Assembly (NCBI RefSeq): GCF_015694425.1
Contig: NZ_JADQDN010000002.1
Coordinates: 124,001-188,000, forward strand
Length of the DNA: 64,000 bases
Source of the DNA: Microvirga terrestris
Lineage (GTDB): Bacteria; Pseudomonadota; Alphaproteobacteria; Rhizobiales; Beijerinckiaceae
Reading direction: 5' to 3'
A program made the translations under genes and the position numbers. The notes beneath the pieces were generated by a model. That model was given only the letters and a program-made list of their open reading frames with translations. It was not told the origin of the DNA and did no database searches. Below, in pieces: positions 55,138-64,000 of the stretch (the stretch's first letter is position 1; every line of letters begins with the position of its first letter).

Positions 55138-56631
55138 TTACAGGATACTGGCCCCGGCAGTCAGCACAATCAGAACCATAACACCAATGATGTGACTCGT
55201 GCGATCCTTCAACGCGAACACGACCGGGTCATCATTCATCTGCTCCCGCATCGTCAGGAGGAGAATGCGAGTGTTCCAGAATAGGAGGAGCGGACATAAG
55301 ACCCATAAGGCAGCAGGCGTTCTGTATAGGCTAAGAACCGCATCGCTGGTGATGTACAATGCGAGGACGATGGTTGCGCTGAAACCACTTGCTGCCGCGA
55401 TGCCTATCAGAGCTTGGATATCACTGGTTTCATAGGCTCGACCATGAGATCCGGTTCCACGTTTCCCCTGGATTTTCACCAACTCAGTCAGTCGCTTTAT
55501 CACCGCCAGTGCAAGGAAGAGGAACATGCAAAAAGCAACCAGCCATGGTGAAATGACGATTGAAGTTGCGACGGCCCCGCCGAAGACGCGAATGCAGTAG
55601 AGGAACGCAAGCACGAAGACATCAACAAGCAGCAACCGCTTGAGGTAAAGTGAGTAACTGATCGTTGCTGTATAGTAGATTGCTATCACGCTGAGGAACT
55701 GAGGCGAGAGAGCGAGCGCAATCCCGGCAGAAGCAAGCGCTAAAAGCGGTGTCAGTAGTGCCGCATGCGTGAGTGACACTCTGCCGCTTGCAATTGGACG
55801 GTGGCGTTTCGAATGATGCTTTCGATCATGCTGCAGGTCAACCAGGTCATTGAGCAGATAAGCACTTGAAGCTGCCAACGAGAACGCGACGAAGCCCATG
55901 CAGGCCGCAACTAGCGCACCAAAATCAAACCGATGAGCGGTCAGTAGCGGAAGAAAAACGAGTACATTCTTAAACCATTGATGCGGCCGGTGAGCCCTGA
56001 TCAAGCTGGCACGGCGATCACGGGGACATATTTCGCTAAGGATTACGGCGTCCGGAGCAAACTTCCGCAAAGATTTGACGACTGAAGGCGGCGCATCAAC
56101 GACGATTTTGTGTCGTGCGTGCTGCCAAACGGGAATGTCACTTGCGGAATTCCCTATGTAGTCGAACTGCTGCGACCCGAAAGTTTCGCATACAAACCGC
56201 GCCTTCTCGGTACCAGCAAGATTGGTATCCCCGCTCGATCCTTGGGAATCGACGAAAAGCCCAACCTCCTGAGCAACAGCTTTGGCTAGGCGCTCGTCCG
56301 CAGCCGTCACTAGGTGGATTTCCCGTCCCTTCTCGTGCTCCTGTCGTATAAAGGTGAGAACCTCATCATTGAAAGGAAGAGCCCCAAAATCAATGAGATC
56401 ATACAGGGCAAGACTTGCCTTGAAGGCAGCCCGACCATTTCTCAAGGCTCGCAGGCTCGCTAGAGCATCAGCGGGGCGTACCGCGAGTAGTGCTAAGAAT
56501 GTCTCAATCAGGAGATCGGATCGTATGAGAGTCCCATCAAGATCAACGACAAGAGGGACTTCGCGATTGGCAGCGGGCGCTCGCCTCCCGTCAGTAGCAT
56601 CCGGCACTTCTACATGGCTATTCAAGTTCAT
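55138..56631 (-). CDS. HAD-UbiA fusion: polyprenyl-phosphate phosphoribosyltransferase-like
   Basis: 497 residues. An N-terminal HAD phosphatase domain (about 25-200) has VVDLDGTLIRSDLL (catalytic D-x-D) and a late GNSASDIPVW. A UbiA-type membrane prenyltransferase domain (about 210-497) has seven to nine helices with RPHQWFKN and YLLNDLVDLQHDRKHHSKRHRP, the NDxxDxxxD metal site. Relatives attach 5-phosphoribose to decaprenyl phosphate; the fused HAD could remove the 5'-phosphate. Similar fusions occur in rhizobial and mycobacterial arabinose pathways. Confidence 0.87.
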   Translation of the reverse strand: MNLNSHVEVPDATDGRRAPAANREVPLVVDLDGTLIRSDLLIETFLALLAVRPADALASLRALRNGRAAFKASLALYDLIDFGALPFNDEVLTFIRQEHEKGREIHLVTAADERLAKAVAQEVGLFVDSQGSSGDTNLAGTEKARFVCETFGSQQFDYIGNSASDIPVWQHARHKIVVDAPPSVVKSLRKFAPDAVILSEICPRDRRASLIRAHRPHQWFKNVLVFLPLLTAHRFDFGALVAACMGFVAFSLAASSAYLLNDLVDLQHDRKHHSKRHRPIASGRVSLTHAALLTPLLALASAGIALALSPQFLSVIAIYYTATISYSLYLKRLLLVDVFVLAFLYCIRVFGGAVATSIVISPWLVAFCMFLFLALAVIKRLTELVKIQGKRGTGSHGRAYETSDIQALIGIAAASGFSATIVLALYITSDAVLSLYRTPAALWVLCPLLLFWNTRILLLTMREQMNDDPVVFALKDRTSHIIGVMVLIVLTAGASIL

Positions 56632-56673
56632 GATCGGTCTTTGCTAATTGCATTGGGCCCACACCGCCGAAGA

Positions 56674-57054
56674 TCACCGAGATGCAAGCGATGGACTGGC
56701 TACGATCAAATACAACCCACTTATCGAGAGCGCAAAACCAAGAATCTGCATCCAGATGAGGCGTTCATTCAAAATCAGAAATGATATAAGTGCTATGACG
56801 AGCGAGGCTCCAGCCGTAATCAGGATGTACGCAATTCCCAACGGCATATATCGAAGTGTCATGAAGTATGCGACGAATGCACATCCATAGGATGTAATTG
56901 CGCCAACAAGCAGGAGAAGCGTTCGTGGACTATCGAGTGCGAGTAGTGATGCGAGCGAACTGCCTGATGCGAACTTGAGCAAGGTACTTGCAAGTGCATT
57001 CAAAACTATCGCCAAAAGTGCCCACAAACAACCGAAATAGGCTCCAGTATTCAT
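56674..57054 (-). CDS. SMR/EamA-like four-helix membrane protein (possible lipid-sugar flippase subunit)
   Basis: 126 residues, four membrane helices: ALLAIVLNALASTLLKFA, TLLLLVGAITSYGCAFVAYF, ILITAGASLVIALISFL and ILGFALSISGLYLIVA. The tail SPSLASR is short. Resembles the small multidrug resistance / ArnE-ArnF group, the latter moving undecaprenyl-phosphate-aminoarabinose across the membrane. The start overlaps the methyltransferase stop by four bases. It lies beside a UbiA protein and a GT-C, so a flippase role is plausible. Confidence 0.78.
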   Translation of the reverse strand: MNTGAYFGCLWALLAIVLNALASTLLKFASGSSLASLLALDSPRTLLLLVGAITSYGCAFVAYFMTLRYMPLGIAYILITAGASLVIALISFLILNERLIWMQILGFALSISGLYLIVASPSLASR

Positions 57055-57704
57055 CGATCAAAGCTCATCAGTTCGTGTGCGTACCATAAAGCGTCATATG
57101 TCTGATGAAGGCTAAGCTTTAGCCCCGCCTCGCCCGCCCACTCACGAACAGTCTCAGATGGGCAATAGGTGATCCACTGGCGCGCCATGACCAAGTCATG
57201 GAGGCGATTCATACTAGCCCTCCAAACCGGTTGGCTGCGCATGTCCTTGTAGATCAAACGCCCGCCCCGTTTGACACGCTGCGCAGCTTCCAAAAATAGA
57301 GTCCTGCGGATTGAGACTGGAACATGATGCATCATATCGATCATCATAACGGCATCAAATTGACTGTCGGGCCAATCATCCGTTCCGTTGACAACCTCGA
57401 ACTGAGTCCGCCCACGCAGTTGATCCGAAAGATTTGCCGCAGCGCGACGAGCAGATTCGATAGCGTCGCTTGACGTATCCACACCCATGGATCCTCGGAT
57501 GTGATTGGTCCTGACAAGATGCAGGCTAAGGAGACCGCTCCCGCATCCAATGTCAAATATCTGAGCGCCTGCAGGCACTTGCCGAACCAGAAGGTCCATC
57601 GGGCATATATAAGGGCGACCTCTTTGCATGAAGCGGACGAGCGGTGACGCTTCCGCATAAAGGAGGCGAGCCGTTTCCTGAAATGAGGCCAGTGCGGATG
57701 ACAT
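57051..57704 (-). CDS. Class I SAM-dependent methyltransferase
   Basis: 217 residues. SAM loop IFDIGCGSGLLSLHL (about residue 55), acidic VDTSSDAIESARRA, FDAVMMIDMMHHVP and a K-R-G-G-R-L-I-Y-K-D strand. First gene of the leftward group ending with the GT-C gene and translationally coupled to the SMR-like gene. It may methylate a sugar or the lipid carrier intermediate. Confidence 0.87.
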   Translation of the reverse strand: MSSALASFQETARLLYAEASPLVRFMQRGRPYICPMDLLVRQVPAGAQIFDIGCGSGLLSLHLVRTNHIRGSMGVDTSSDAIESARRAAANLSDQLRGRTQFEVVNGTDDWPDSQFDAVMMIDMMHHVPVSIRRTLFLEAAQRVKRGGRLIYKDMRSQPVWRASMNRLHDLVMARQWITYCPSETVREWAGEAGLKLSLHQTYDALWYAHELMSFDR

Positions 57705-57860
57705 GTCAGAGATCTTTTCGTTTGCTACTTAGTTTCTATCATCGAGCAACAGGCGCATGACGATATATCGTATATCAAAATATTATTGACACTACGACTC
57801 CAAAATTGCTCGAGTTAAAGCTTATTGTCTGAGTGTAAACATACAGGCTATTCTTCCACA

Positions 57861-59015
57861 TTAGGGCGCAGCCGACGCCCTCTTCGAAATCCCCATAAGG
57901 CTGCTGAACCTAATCGACAACAACAGTTTGCGACACGGCAACTCTATACCGTGATGAGCTGCAGCTGACAGTAAGATAAGAAGAGGAAAGAAGACCCACT
58001 CGTAATGCCAATCCAGGAGACTTGTGACGAAAATCTTCTGCAAAATCTGGTGCAACATATAAATTGCAAAGCTTATTTCCCCCAACCACACAAACGGTCG
58101 CAAGCTAAGGAGAAAACCAATCCAACCACGACCAGTAGCCAAGACGATAATCACGACTGCGAAGACCCATGAGGAACCTGCAACAGAAAACCACTGACCA
58201 ACAATGGTTGTTGGAGGCAAAGTAGCCATTCCATACGTAGAGAAGCCCGTCTTAAGCCAAAAGACTGCAAGCACGATCGCAGCCACTTCAATTATCGTAG
58301 CTATTGCTCGGCTTACACTTATGACCGACAGACGCTTCCAACAAACCCAACTTGCAAGTCCAAGGCAGAACTCAAAGCCTCGGAAGAGGGGATTTGTGTA
58401 GATGAGCATGTATGTAGATGGAGTTTCAACAGTAGCACTACCCAATGGCAGTTCCACGACATTAGCTAGTAAAGCAAGAGAAGCCAGTGGCAACAAAGAT
58501 ACAACTAGCTTCCAGTGCCAAGACGACACTATGTTCTTTAACAGAAATGGAAAGCATAAGTAGAAAAACAACTCCGTCGAAATCGACCAAGAAACAGCGT
58601 TCCATGAAAAGCTATATGCAGGAAATGGAAACAATGAATGAGTCAATAATAGATTGAAGCCTAGAACAATCCATTTATCAAACATACCCGGACCGTCGAA
58701 GGTTACAGACCCTGGCGGCACTGTCAGCACAAGAAATATTATTGCTGCAACATGTATTGGCCAAAGACGAGCAAATCGTGTCCATATAAAGCGACCGTAT
58801 GAAATATCAGGTCGAGAACTATAGACGTGAGAGAGAATAAACCCGCTAAGCACAAAGAAAAAACTAACCCCATGCACAGCCGTACCCGGGACGTATACTA
58901 ACCAGCCCCATTTGAAATAGTTAAGGCAATGCAGAAGTACTATCATGATAGCCGCAACGAATCTTAAGCTTGTAAGCGGCTTAAGATCCTCTACTTGAAC
59001 AGCTTTACCCGGCAT
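57861..59015 (-). CDS. Acyltransferase-3 family membrane protein
   Basis: 384 residues from the ATG at 59015, set by AAGGGGG; earlier TTG/ATG starts are weaker. It begins KPLTSLRFVAAIMIVLLHCLNYF, the acyltransferase-3 N-terminus with a conserved His, then about ten helices including the FFFVLSGFILSHVY and LWPIHVAAI segments. No SGNH domain. It should O-acylate a surface sugar. AT-rich, the last gene of the island on this side. Confidence 0.87.
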   Translation of the reverse strand: MPGKAVQVEDLKPLTSLRFVAAIMIVLLHCLNYFKWGWLVYVPGTAVHGVSFFFVLSGFILSHVYSSRPDISYGRFIWTRFARLWPIHVAAIIFLVLTVPPGSVTFDGPGMFDKWIVLGFNLLLTHSLFPFPAYSFSWNAVSWSISTELFFYLCFPFLLKNIVSSWHWKLVVSLLPLASLALLANVVELPLGSATVETPSTYMLIYTNPLFRGFEFCLGLASWVCWKRLSVISVSRAIATIIEVAAIVLAVFWLKTGFSTYGMATLPPTTIVGQWFSVAGSSWVFAVVIIVLATGRGWIGFLLSLRPFVWLGEISFAIYMLHQILQKIFVTSLLDWHYEWVFFPLLILLSAAAHHGIELPCRKLLLSIRFSSLMGISKRASAAP

Positions 59016-59069
59016 GATGCCCCCTTCCGCCTCTTGCTGGACGCTCGCTACCATGGAACGAGCAGTCAA

Positions 59070-59405
59070 GCCAAGGGATAGCTAATGCCACTCTGTATCG
59101 CGATGCCGTTTCTCTCTGCAATACCTGAGCAGTAATCAGGTTGAGGCTATTAGCGTCTGATTCAGACCAACCGCAATGAGGAGACCTATTATTGTCATTA
59201 AGGCCAAGGATTCGACCTACTCCAGCGTCACTGGCTTCTGGGAGAAACTCTTACACAGACGATGCTGTACATTGGTCAAGGACGTTGAGATCACTACCGC
59301 AAGCGCGGCAAATTAGATCTTCATCGCTCAAGCAAGATCAGACGCCCATGGTTGGAATGTTGGCAGAACGTTTCTACAACCCCAGCTAGAGAAAGACCCG
59401 AAGAT
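59070..59405. other. 336-base gap between acyltransferase and phosphohexomutase genes
   Basis: Marks the right border of the AT-richer polysaccharide locus; composition changes back to GC-rich at about 59.4 kb. No gene, repeat or tRNA visible. Confidence 0.4.
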
Positions 59406-60863
59406 TTAGCTTGTGTGCATTTCAGCCCTCTCCAGCCCCCATACGAGCAAGCTATCTGCCCGCTCTTGGGTTCCTGCCTCAACGTACACGCGCAGTTCCG
59501 GCGCGTTGCCCGAGGGGCGGAAGTGCACGACCTCGCCGTTCTTCGCGGTGATCCGCAAGCCATCCCGGGAACTGAATCCGGCCACGCCCCCCAGGGGCGT
59601 CATCAATTCAAACAGGAAGGCCTCATCCTGCTCCAATCGGGAGACGAAGGCTGCGCTCTTCTCTGTTGCGACGTTCTGCCGCCGGTTACTGGCGGCAGCC
59701 TTGAAGGCGAAGGCGGCTCCGATCTCAGCGAGGGACTTGTCCTGGATGACAATCTCGCGGAGAGCGCAGAGGATGGGCAGCATGGCGTCCCGGGTCGGCA
59801 GGGCTGCGAGTTGGCGGCCGTCTTGCACGATATGGGAACCGAGCAGGACACCGCCATTGGCCTCGAATCCCACAACGGCTCGGGCGCCGGACTGAGAAGC
59901 CTCGCCCATGCCCTCGATGACGTAAGGTGAGCCAACCCGGGTGCGAAGCACCATCCCGAAGGCGCCGGACGCCTCCAGAGCCGAATTGGAGGTCACAGGC
60001 GTGACGATCGTGTCCGCGCCTAGAGACTTGGCCGTGATCGCCCCAACAAGGTCACCGCGCAGAAAGGCGCCGTCTGCATCGGAAATGAGGGGGCGGTCGG
60101 CATCACCATCGGTCGAGACGATGGCATCAAGCGTGTGCTCGCCGGCCCATTGCCGCGCCAGAATCTCATCCTCCTGACGCAAAGCCTCCGTGTCGACGGG
60201 GATGAAACTCGCGGCCCGCCCTAATGGCACCGCCCGAGCGCCCAGGGTTTCGAGCATTTCGACGATGACGTCCCGCGCCACTGAGGAATGCTGGTAGACG
60301 CCGACAGTAAGTCCTTTTAGCGCCCCTGCCCCAAAGAAATCTCGATAGCGCGTCTTGTAGGCGCCGATCAGATCGGTATCGGGCGTCTGGTCCCGAAACG
60401 CGCGGGCGCTCGCTGGCACATAGGCGATACCAAGCTTGGCATGCCAAGCGAGAATGCTCGCCTCATCATTCTTATCGATCTCGCCCTGAGCCCTGTAGAA
60501 TTTCAGCCCGTTGCGGTCTTCCGGGATGTGACTTCCGGTGACCATGATCGCGGGAATGCCGAACCTCATGCCGTGATAGGCGAGTGCCGGTGTGGGAAGA
60601 GCGCCGCAATCGAGCGGGATCAGACCGGATTCCCGCAGAGCCGCGCAGCAGAGCTGGGCGATGTTCGGGCTGCTCTCGCGCAGATCCCGACCGACCAGCA
60701 CGATGTTGTTGGACGCCGCCGCCGACCCGTCTTCCTTGAGCATTTCAGCAAAAGCCCGGGTGTAGGCAAACGCTGGGACGCCGTTCAGCTCGACGACAGG
60801 CCCCCGCAGCCCGCTTGTGCCGAATTTCAGGGACGACGGAACGAATGCTGGATTCATGTCCAT
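59406..60863 (-). CDS. Phosphomannomutase/phosphoglucomutase family protein
   Basis: About 485 residues from the ATG at 60863 (M-D-M-N-P); an upstream in-frame start at 60998 adds an untypical stretch. Alpha-D-phosphohexomutase superfamily: LKFGTSGLRG, the phospho-Ser in VTGSHIPEDRNGLKFY, metal loop STDGDADRP, sugar loop GFEANGGVLLG and phosphate-binding RPSGNAPELRVY. The catalytic Ser motif here is T-G-S-H-I. It interconverts hexose 1- and 6-phosphates, giving precursors for the nucleotide sugars. Confidence 0.9.
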   Translation of the reverse strand: MDMNPAFVPSSLKFGTSGLRGPVVELNGVPAFAYTRAFAEMLKEDGSAAASNNIVLVGRDLRESSPNIAQLCCAALRESGLIPLDCGALPTPALAYHGMRFGIPAIMVTGSHIPEDRNGLKFYRAQGEIDKNDEASILAWHAKLGIAYVPASARAFRDQTPDTDLIGAYKTRYRDFFGAGALKGLTVGVYQHSSVARDVIVEMLETLGARAVPLGRAASFIPVDTEALRQEDEILARQWAGEHTLDAIVSTDGDADRPLISDADGAFLRGDLVGAITAKSLGADTIVTPVTSNSALEASGAFGMVLRTRVGSPYVIEGMGEASQSGARAVVGFEANGGVLLGSHIVQDGRQLAALPTRDAMLPILCALREIVIQDKSLAEIGAAFAFKAAASNRRQNVATEKSAAFVSRLEQDEAFLFELMTPLGGVAGFSSRDGLRITAKNGEVVHFRPSGNAPELRVYVEAGTQERADSLLVWGLERAEMHTS

Positions 60864-61078
60864 GAGGGCTTGCCTGTCTGCAATCTGGCTGCTCGAAACC
60901 GCTCGATCAAAGTGCGGTATTTTCCGATGTTCGATCAGGTGATTAATTTCGATCGCAGCCGCGCAAGTCAACGCACCCACATGGCTCGGACGGGTCACTC
61001 GGACGGGGGAGACGATTATCCGAACTACCGCAAAGGCATTGCAGCCTTAAGCCTTCCGGCTAGCCACAGAGCCCGATC

Positions 61079-62077
61079 CTAAACCCTCTCCCATGCGGAA
61101 GAGGTTTCGGATCGCCGCAAGGCATCGAGGATGCGCATGTTCAGGATGGCATCCTCCAGGCCATAGGCCAGGGGTTCAGCGCCTCGAATCGCCCGACTGA
61201 ACGCCTCTCCCTGAAGCCCATACTGATCCACCTCCGGGAACTCAATGGCCCGCGCCGAGCGATTGCCATGCGCGCTGCCGTCGTCCCCGAGGATGCGGGT
61301 CGGCCTGTCAGGAGGAGCATTGAAGGGGATCTCGATCTCGACTCGTCCCCTCGTCCCAAGCAGCTGAACCCGCTGGAACGGCACGGACTGAGTCGAGATG
61401 GTGAACGTCAGCTGCCGGCCCGTGCCGAAGTCCAGAAGAGCACTCGTGGTGCGATCAACGCCGTAGGTCGGATCACGGTCGACCAGAGCAATTGCGCGAA
61501 CAGGCTCAGCCTCAAAGAAATACCGTCCAGCCACCACCGCATAGCAGCCGATGTCCAGGAGCCCTCCCCCGCCGATGTCGGGTCGGTTGCGGATGTTGTC
61601 TGGTTCGACGTTGAAATAGGAGAAGATGACTTGGATGGAGCGTAGTTCTCCAATGTCACCGGCTCGAATGATCTCGCGGGCGCGCTGCCATTGCGGGTGG
61701 TGGCGAACCATGAAGGCTTCAGCGATCAGCACCCGTGATGAAGCTTGCTTCAATGCCTCAGCCTCGTTGGCCGTGATGGCGATCGGCTTCTCGCAGAGCA
61801 CATGCTTGCCGGCGGCAGCGGCGGCCAGCGTCATCGGGACGTGCAGATGATTGGGCAACGGATTGTAGATTGCCTCGATGTCGGAATCCGTAAGCAGCGC
61901 CTCGTAGGAACCATAGGCTCTTTCAATCCCGAGCTCCGCAGCCATCGCACTGGCGGCTTCCTCGTTTCTTGAGGCGACGGCGACCACCTGACAGAGCGGG
62001 CTCTTCATCATGCCGGGGACAACCTTCGTCCAGCCGATCTTGGCCGTGCTCAAAATACCCCAACGAACCGGCTGCAT
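61079..62077 (-). CDS. Gfo/Idh/MocA-family sugar dehydrogenase
   Basis: 332 residues. An N-terminal Rossmann domain with WGILSTAKIGWTKVV and the catalytic EKPI motif in VLCEKPIAITANEAEAL, then the C-terminal beta-sheet domain with GGGLLDIGCYAV. NAD(P)-dependent oxidoreductase on a sugar or cyclitol. GAGGAGA precedes the ATG. With the LacI regulator and sugar transporter next door it probably oxidises the imported sugar. Confidence 0.88.
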   Translation of the reverse strand: MQPVRWGILSTAKIGWTKVVPGMMKSPLCQVVAVASRNEEAASAMAAELGIERAYGSYEALLTDSDIEAIYNPLPNHLHVPMTLAAAAAGKHVLCEKPIAITANEAEALKQASSRVLIAEAFMVRHHPQWQRAREIIRAGDIGELRSIQVIFSYFNVEPDNIRNRPDIGGGGLLDIGCYAVVAGRYFFEAEPVRAIALVDRDPTYGVDRTTSALLDFGTGRQLTFTISTQSVPFQRVQLLGTRGRVEIEIPFNAPPDRPTRILGDDGSAHGNRSARAIEFPEVDQYGLQGEAFSRAIRGAEPLAYGLEDAILNMRILDALRRSETSSAWERV

Positions 62078-62121
62078 GGCTTTCTCCTCAGGCTCTCTGG
62101 TTGTGAAATGAGATCCGTATT

Positions 62122-63192
62122 TCAGACCGTGGAGCGGCGTAAGGACTTGTAGTCCTTGTGCAGAACCGGCCCTGTCGTTTCGCGTTCCAGAAGCGTCACA
62201 GGTAAGCGGATGCTCCAGTCCTCCGGCTTCATCTGGTTGTGAATCAGCTTTAGGAGAACATCGGCCCCGACACGTCCCAGTTCATGCAGCGGCTGCCGAA
62301 ACGTGGTGAGGGTGGGCTCCGTGTAATCCGCATATTCGATCCCGTCGAAGCCGATGACGGAAACATCCTGCGGGACGCGGATGCGCTCGGCGCGAACATG
62401 CTTGATGAATCCGATCGCACTTTCATCGCAGGCTGCAAAAATGCCGGTGGGGCGATCCCTCATCTGCAGAAAGGCTTCAGCCGCCGCAACGCCGGTGGAA
62501 AACACGAAGGGTCCCTCCCAGCGCACGAAATCATCCCAGCTGAAACCGGCTGCGGCAATCCCCTCGCAAAATCCTGCGAACCGCTCGGCCTCGATGATGG
62601 AGCCGAGCGTGCCAGAGATGTAGCCGAACCTGCGATGCCCGAGGCGCGCCAAATATTCCACAGCCTTCCGGGTGGCCTCCCGGTCCTGAACAACGACATT
62701 GGGGATGCCGTCCTCATGAATGGCAGCACACATGGCTACGATGGGAAGACCTGAATCCCGCATGCTACGTGCGCCGTTCTCCGGAATGTACCCGGTCAGC
62801 AGGAGGACACCGTCCACCTGGCGAGACAGGGCCAAGTCGACATAGCGGGCCTCCCGCTCCCTTCGGTTGTCCAGATTGCCGATGATGATGCCATATCCTG
62901 ACTGGGTCAGTTCATCGTCGACCCCACGGAGAATCTCGGCGAAGACGGGATTGGTAAGCCTCGGGGCGATCACCAGCACGTTCATGGTACGGCGCGTCCG
63001 GAGCTTCTGTGCGGTGCTGTTGGGGATATAACCGCTGCGCTGCACGGCTTCCATCACGAGATCGTGAGTTTTCTGCCGCACCTTGTCCGGATCGGACAGG
63101 ACGCGGCTGACGGTTGCCGTAGATACCCCAGCAAGTCGAGCAACGTCGGCGATGCGTATCTCCTTCACGGCTCGCCACCTTTTCCGACTCAT
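62122..63192 (-). CDS. LacI-family transcriptional regulator
   Basis: 356 residues. N-terminal HTH IADVARLAGVSTATVSRVLSDP (about 13-34), a hinge KVRQKTHDLVMEAVQRSGYIPN, and a periplasmic-binding-protein-like sugar domain (MNVLVIAPRLTNPVFAEIL...). GGAGGT seven bases before the ATG. It faces the ABC-transporter gene across a 159-base gap with a perfect palindrome, the probable operator, and likely represses both transporter and dehydrogenase in the absence of sugar. Confidence 0.93.
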   Translation of the reverse strand: MSRKRWRAVKEIRIADVARLAGVSTATVSRVLSDPDKVRQKTHDLVMEAVQRSGYIPNSTAQKLRTRRTMNVLVIAPRLTNPVFAEILRGVDDELTQSGYGIIIGNLDNRREREARYVDLALSRQVDGVLLLTGYIPENGARSMRDSGLPIVAMCAAIHEDGIPNVVVQDREATRKAVEYLARLGHRRFGYISGTLGSIIEAERFAGFCEGIAAAGFSWDDFVRWEGPFVFSTGVAAAEAFLQMRDRPTGIFAACDESAIGFIKHVRAERIRVPQDVSVIGFDGIEYADYTEPTLTTFRQPLHELGRVGADVLLKLIHNQMKPEDWSIRLPVTLLERETTGPVLHKDYKSLRRSTV

Positions 63193-63306
63193 GCAGGTTA
63201 CCTCCGGGCGCCACGCAAGACATGTTACCCTCTTTCACAGGTCGATAACTTGCCTTAACTTATGTCTTGACTAATAATGAAACCGCCTACAACCTATAAC
63301 ACAAGA

Positions 63307-63320
63307 TGTAATCGATTACA
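63307..63320. promoter_or_regulatory. Probable LacI-family operator
   Basis: TGTAATCGATTACA is a perfect 14-bp palindrome with the central CG step typical of LacI/GalR operators. It lies 32 bases before the start of the transporter gene, where a bound repressor would block initiation or early elongation. Confidence 0.7.
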
Positions 63321-63351
63321 AAAATCGATAAGACGCTTCTGGGAGGAAGCC

Positions 63352-64000
63352 ATGCGCATGAAGACACGCGTTTCCGCGTATACCCTTTCTGTTGCCCTGA
63401 TCTGGAGTTCCGCAGCGTTCGCTCAGCAGAAGGCAGAGGTCCTCCATTGGTGGACATCCGCCGGTGAGTCCGCATCCGTGAAGGTATTCGCAGAGCAGTT
63501 CACCAAAGCCGGCGGCACCTGGGTCGACAACGCCATCGCCGGCGGCGCCAATGCCCGCACGGCCGGCATCAACCGCATGGTCGGCGGCAATCCCCCGACC
63601 ATGATGCAGTTCAACACCGGCAAGCAGTTCGACGAACTGGTCAGCAACGCTCTGGTGCGCGATGTCGACGCACAGGCGAAGGCGGGCAAGTGGCGGGAGA
63701 TCATGCCAAAGCCGATCGTCGATGCAACGGTCCGCGAAGGCAAGTTCTTTGCAGTACCGGTCAATATTCACGGCCAGAACTGGATGTTCTACAACACGAA
63801 GGTCTTTGCCGATGCTGGCCTTGAGCCTCCAAAGACCTTCCCTGAACTGGTCGCCAGCGGCGAAAAACTGAAGGCTAAGGGCATCATTCCCATTGCTCTT
63901 GGAGGACAGCCGACCTGGGAGCACAATCTCTTCCGGGCCGTGGTCGTCGGCCATGGCGGAGCCGACATGTTCCGCCAGCTTTACGGCACCCGCAAGCCGG
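63352..64000 (+). CDS. Sugar ABC-transporter substrate-binding protein (3' end outside window)
   Basis: Open to the window end, 216 codons. GGGAGGA precedes the ATG. Signal peptide MRMKTRVSAYTLSVALIWSS to the A-F-A-Q cut (about residue 24), then a family-1 extracellular solute-binding fold: VLHWWTSAGESASVKVF, GGNPPTMMQFNTGKQFDEL and NIHGQNWMFYNTKVF. These features are typical of glucose/mannose-type binding proteins. The permease and ATPase genes should follow beyond the window. Confidence 0.92.
   Translation, partial: MRMKTRVSAYTLSVALIWSSAAFAQQKAEVLHWWTSAGESASVKVFAEQFTKAGGTWVDNAIAGGANARTAGINRMVGGNPPTMMQFNTGKQFDELVSNALVRDVDAQAKAGKWREIMPKPIVDATVREGKFFAVPVNIHGQNWMFYNTKVFADAGLEPPKTFPELVASGEKLKAKGIIPIALGGQPTWEHNLFRAVVVGHGGADMFRQLYGTRKP

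Noticed and set aside
14028-59015. A defence system hidden among unknown genes of the island
   Set aside because: All sizeable genes here fit glycan synthesis, export or IS elements; no nuclease, helicase, toxin or reverse transcriptase domain is visible.

Overview
The window reads as the chromosome of a GC-rich alphaproteobacterium of the order Hyphomicrobiales (Rhizobiales). The evidence is the complete general stress response (GSR) core phyR / nepR-ecfG, a glpD-glpK pair, a KGG-repeat stress protein, a PRC-barrel protein and a fused HAD-UbiA protein. A Methylobacteriaceae or Microvirga-like host is my best inference from gene style; no 16S or marker phylogeny is available here.

Layout. 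(1) 1-3062: glycerol catabolism (3' end of glpD, then glpK) and a HIT-family hydrolase. (2) About 3.4-10.3 kb: a dense GSR island. PhyR (anti-anti-sigma), NepR (anti-sigma) and EcfG (sigma) lie among stress effectors: a KGG protein, a PRC-barrel protein, a DUF1328 protein, another small membrane protein, a general-stress SDR and an unknown exported protein. Ten sites match the EcfG promoter pattern GGAAC-N16/17-CGTT, eight of them exactly. One exact site drives no protein gene: it sits upstream of a roughly 80-nt element with a 5' stem carrying a C-rich loop and a strong terminator, the architecture of the Caulobacter GSR small RNA GsrN. A second, weaker candidate of the same design lies at about 4.75-4.82 kb. 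(3) 10.3-13.7 kb: a uracil/xanthine permease, an esterase-like protein and a thioredoxin-reductase-like flavoprotein. (4) About 14-59 kb: a large surface-polysaccharide locus.

The polysaccharide locus has an outer part of normal composition: glycosyltransferases (GTs), rmlA/rmlC/rmlB for dTDP-4-keto-6-deoxy sugars, a Wzm/Wzt-type ABC exporter and a nucleotide-sugar dehydrogenase. Its core, about 33-47 kb, is AT-richer and littered with broken insertion sequences (IS5-type, IS630-type, and two IS701-type copies joined at a shared CTAG). In and beside this core are a rhamnosyltransferase-like GT, another GT, an acetyltransferase, a WecE-type aminotransferase and a sugar N-formyltransferase. With RmlA and RmlB the last two predict an N-formylated 4-amino-4,6-dideoxyhexose. 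Further on are a LegB-type dehydratase operon, a 953-residue two-domain GT, and an operon (membrane GT, HAD-UbiA fusion, SMR-like carrier, methyltransferase) that looks like a polyprenyl-phosphate-linked sugar system.

(5) 59.4-64.0 kb: a phosphohexomutase, then a carbohydrate-uptake unit with a Gfo/Idh/MocA dehydrogenase, a LacI-family repressor, a perfect 14-bp palindromic operator candidate and the start of a sugar ABC-transporter binding protein cut by the window end.
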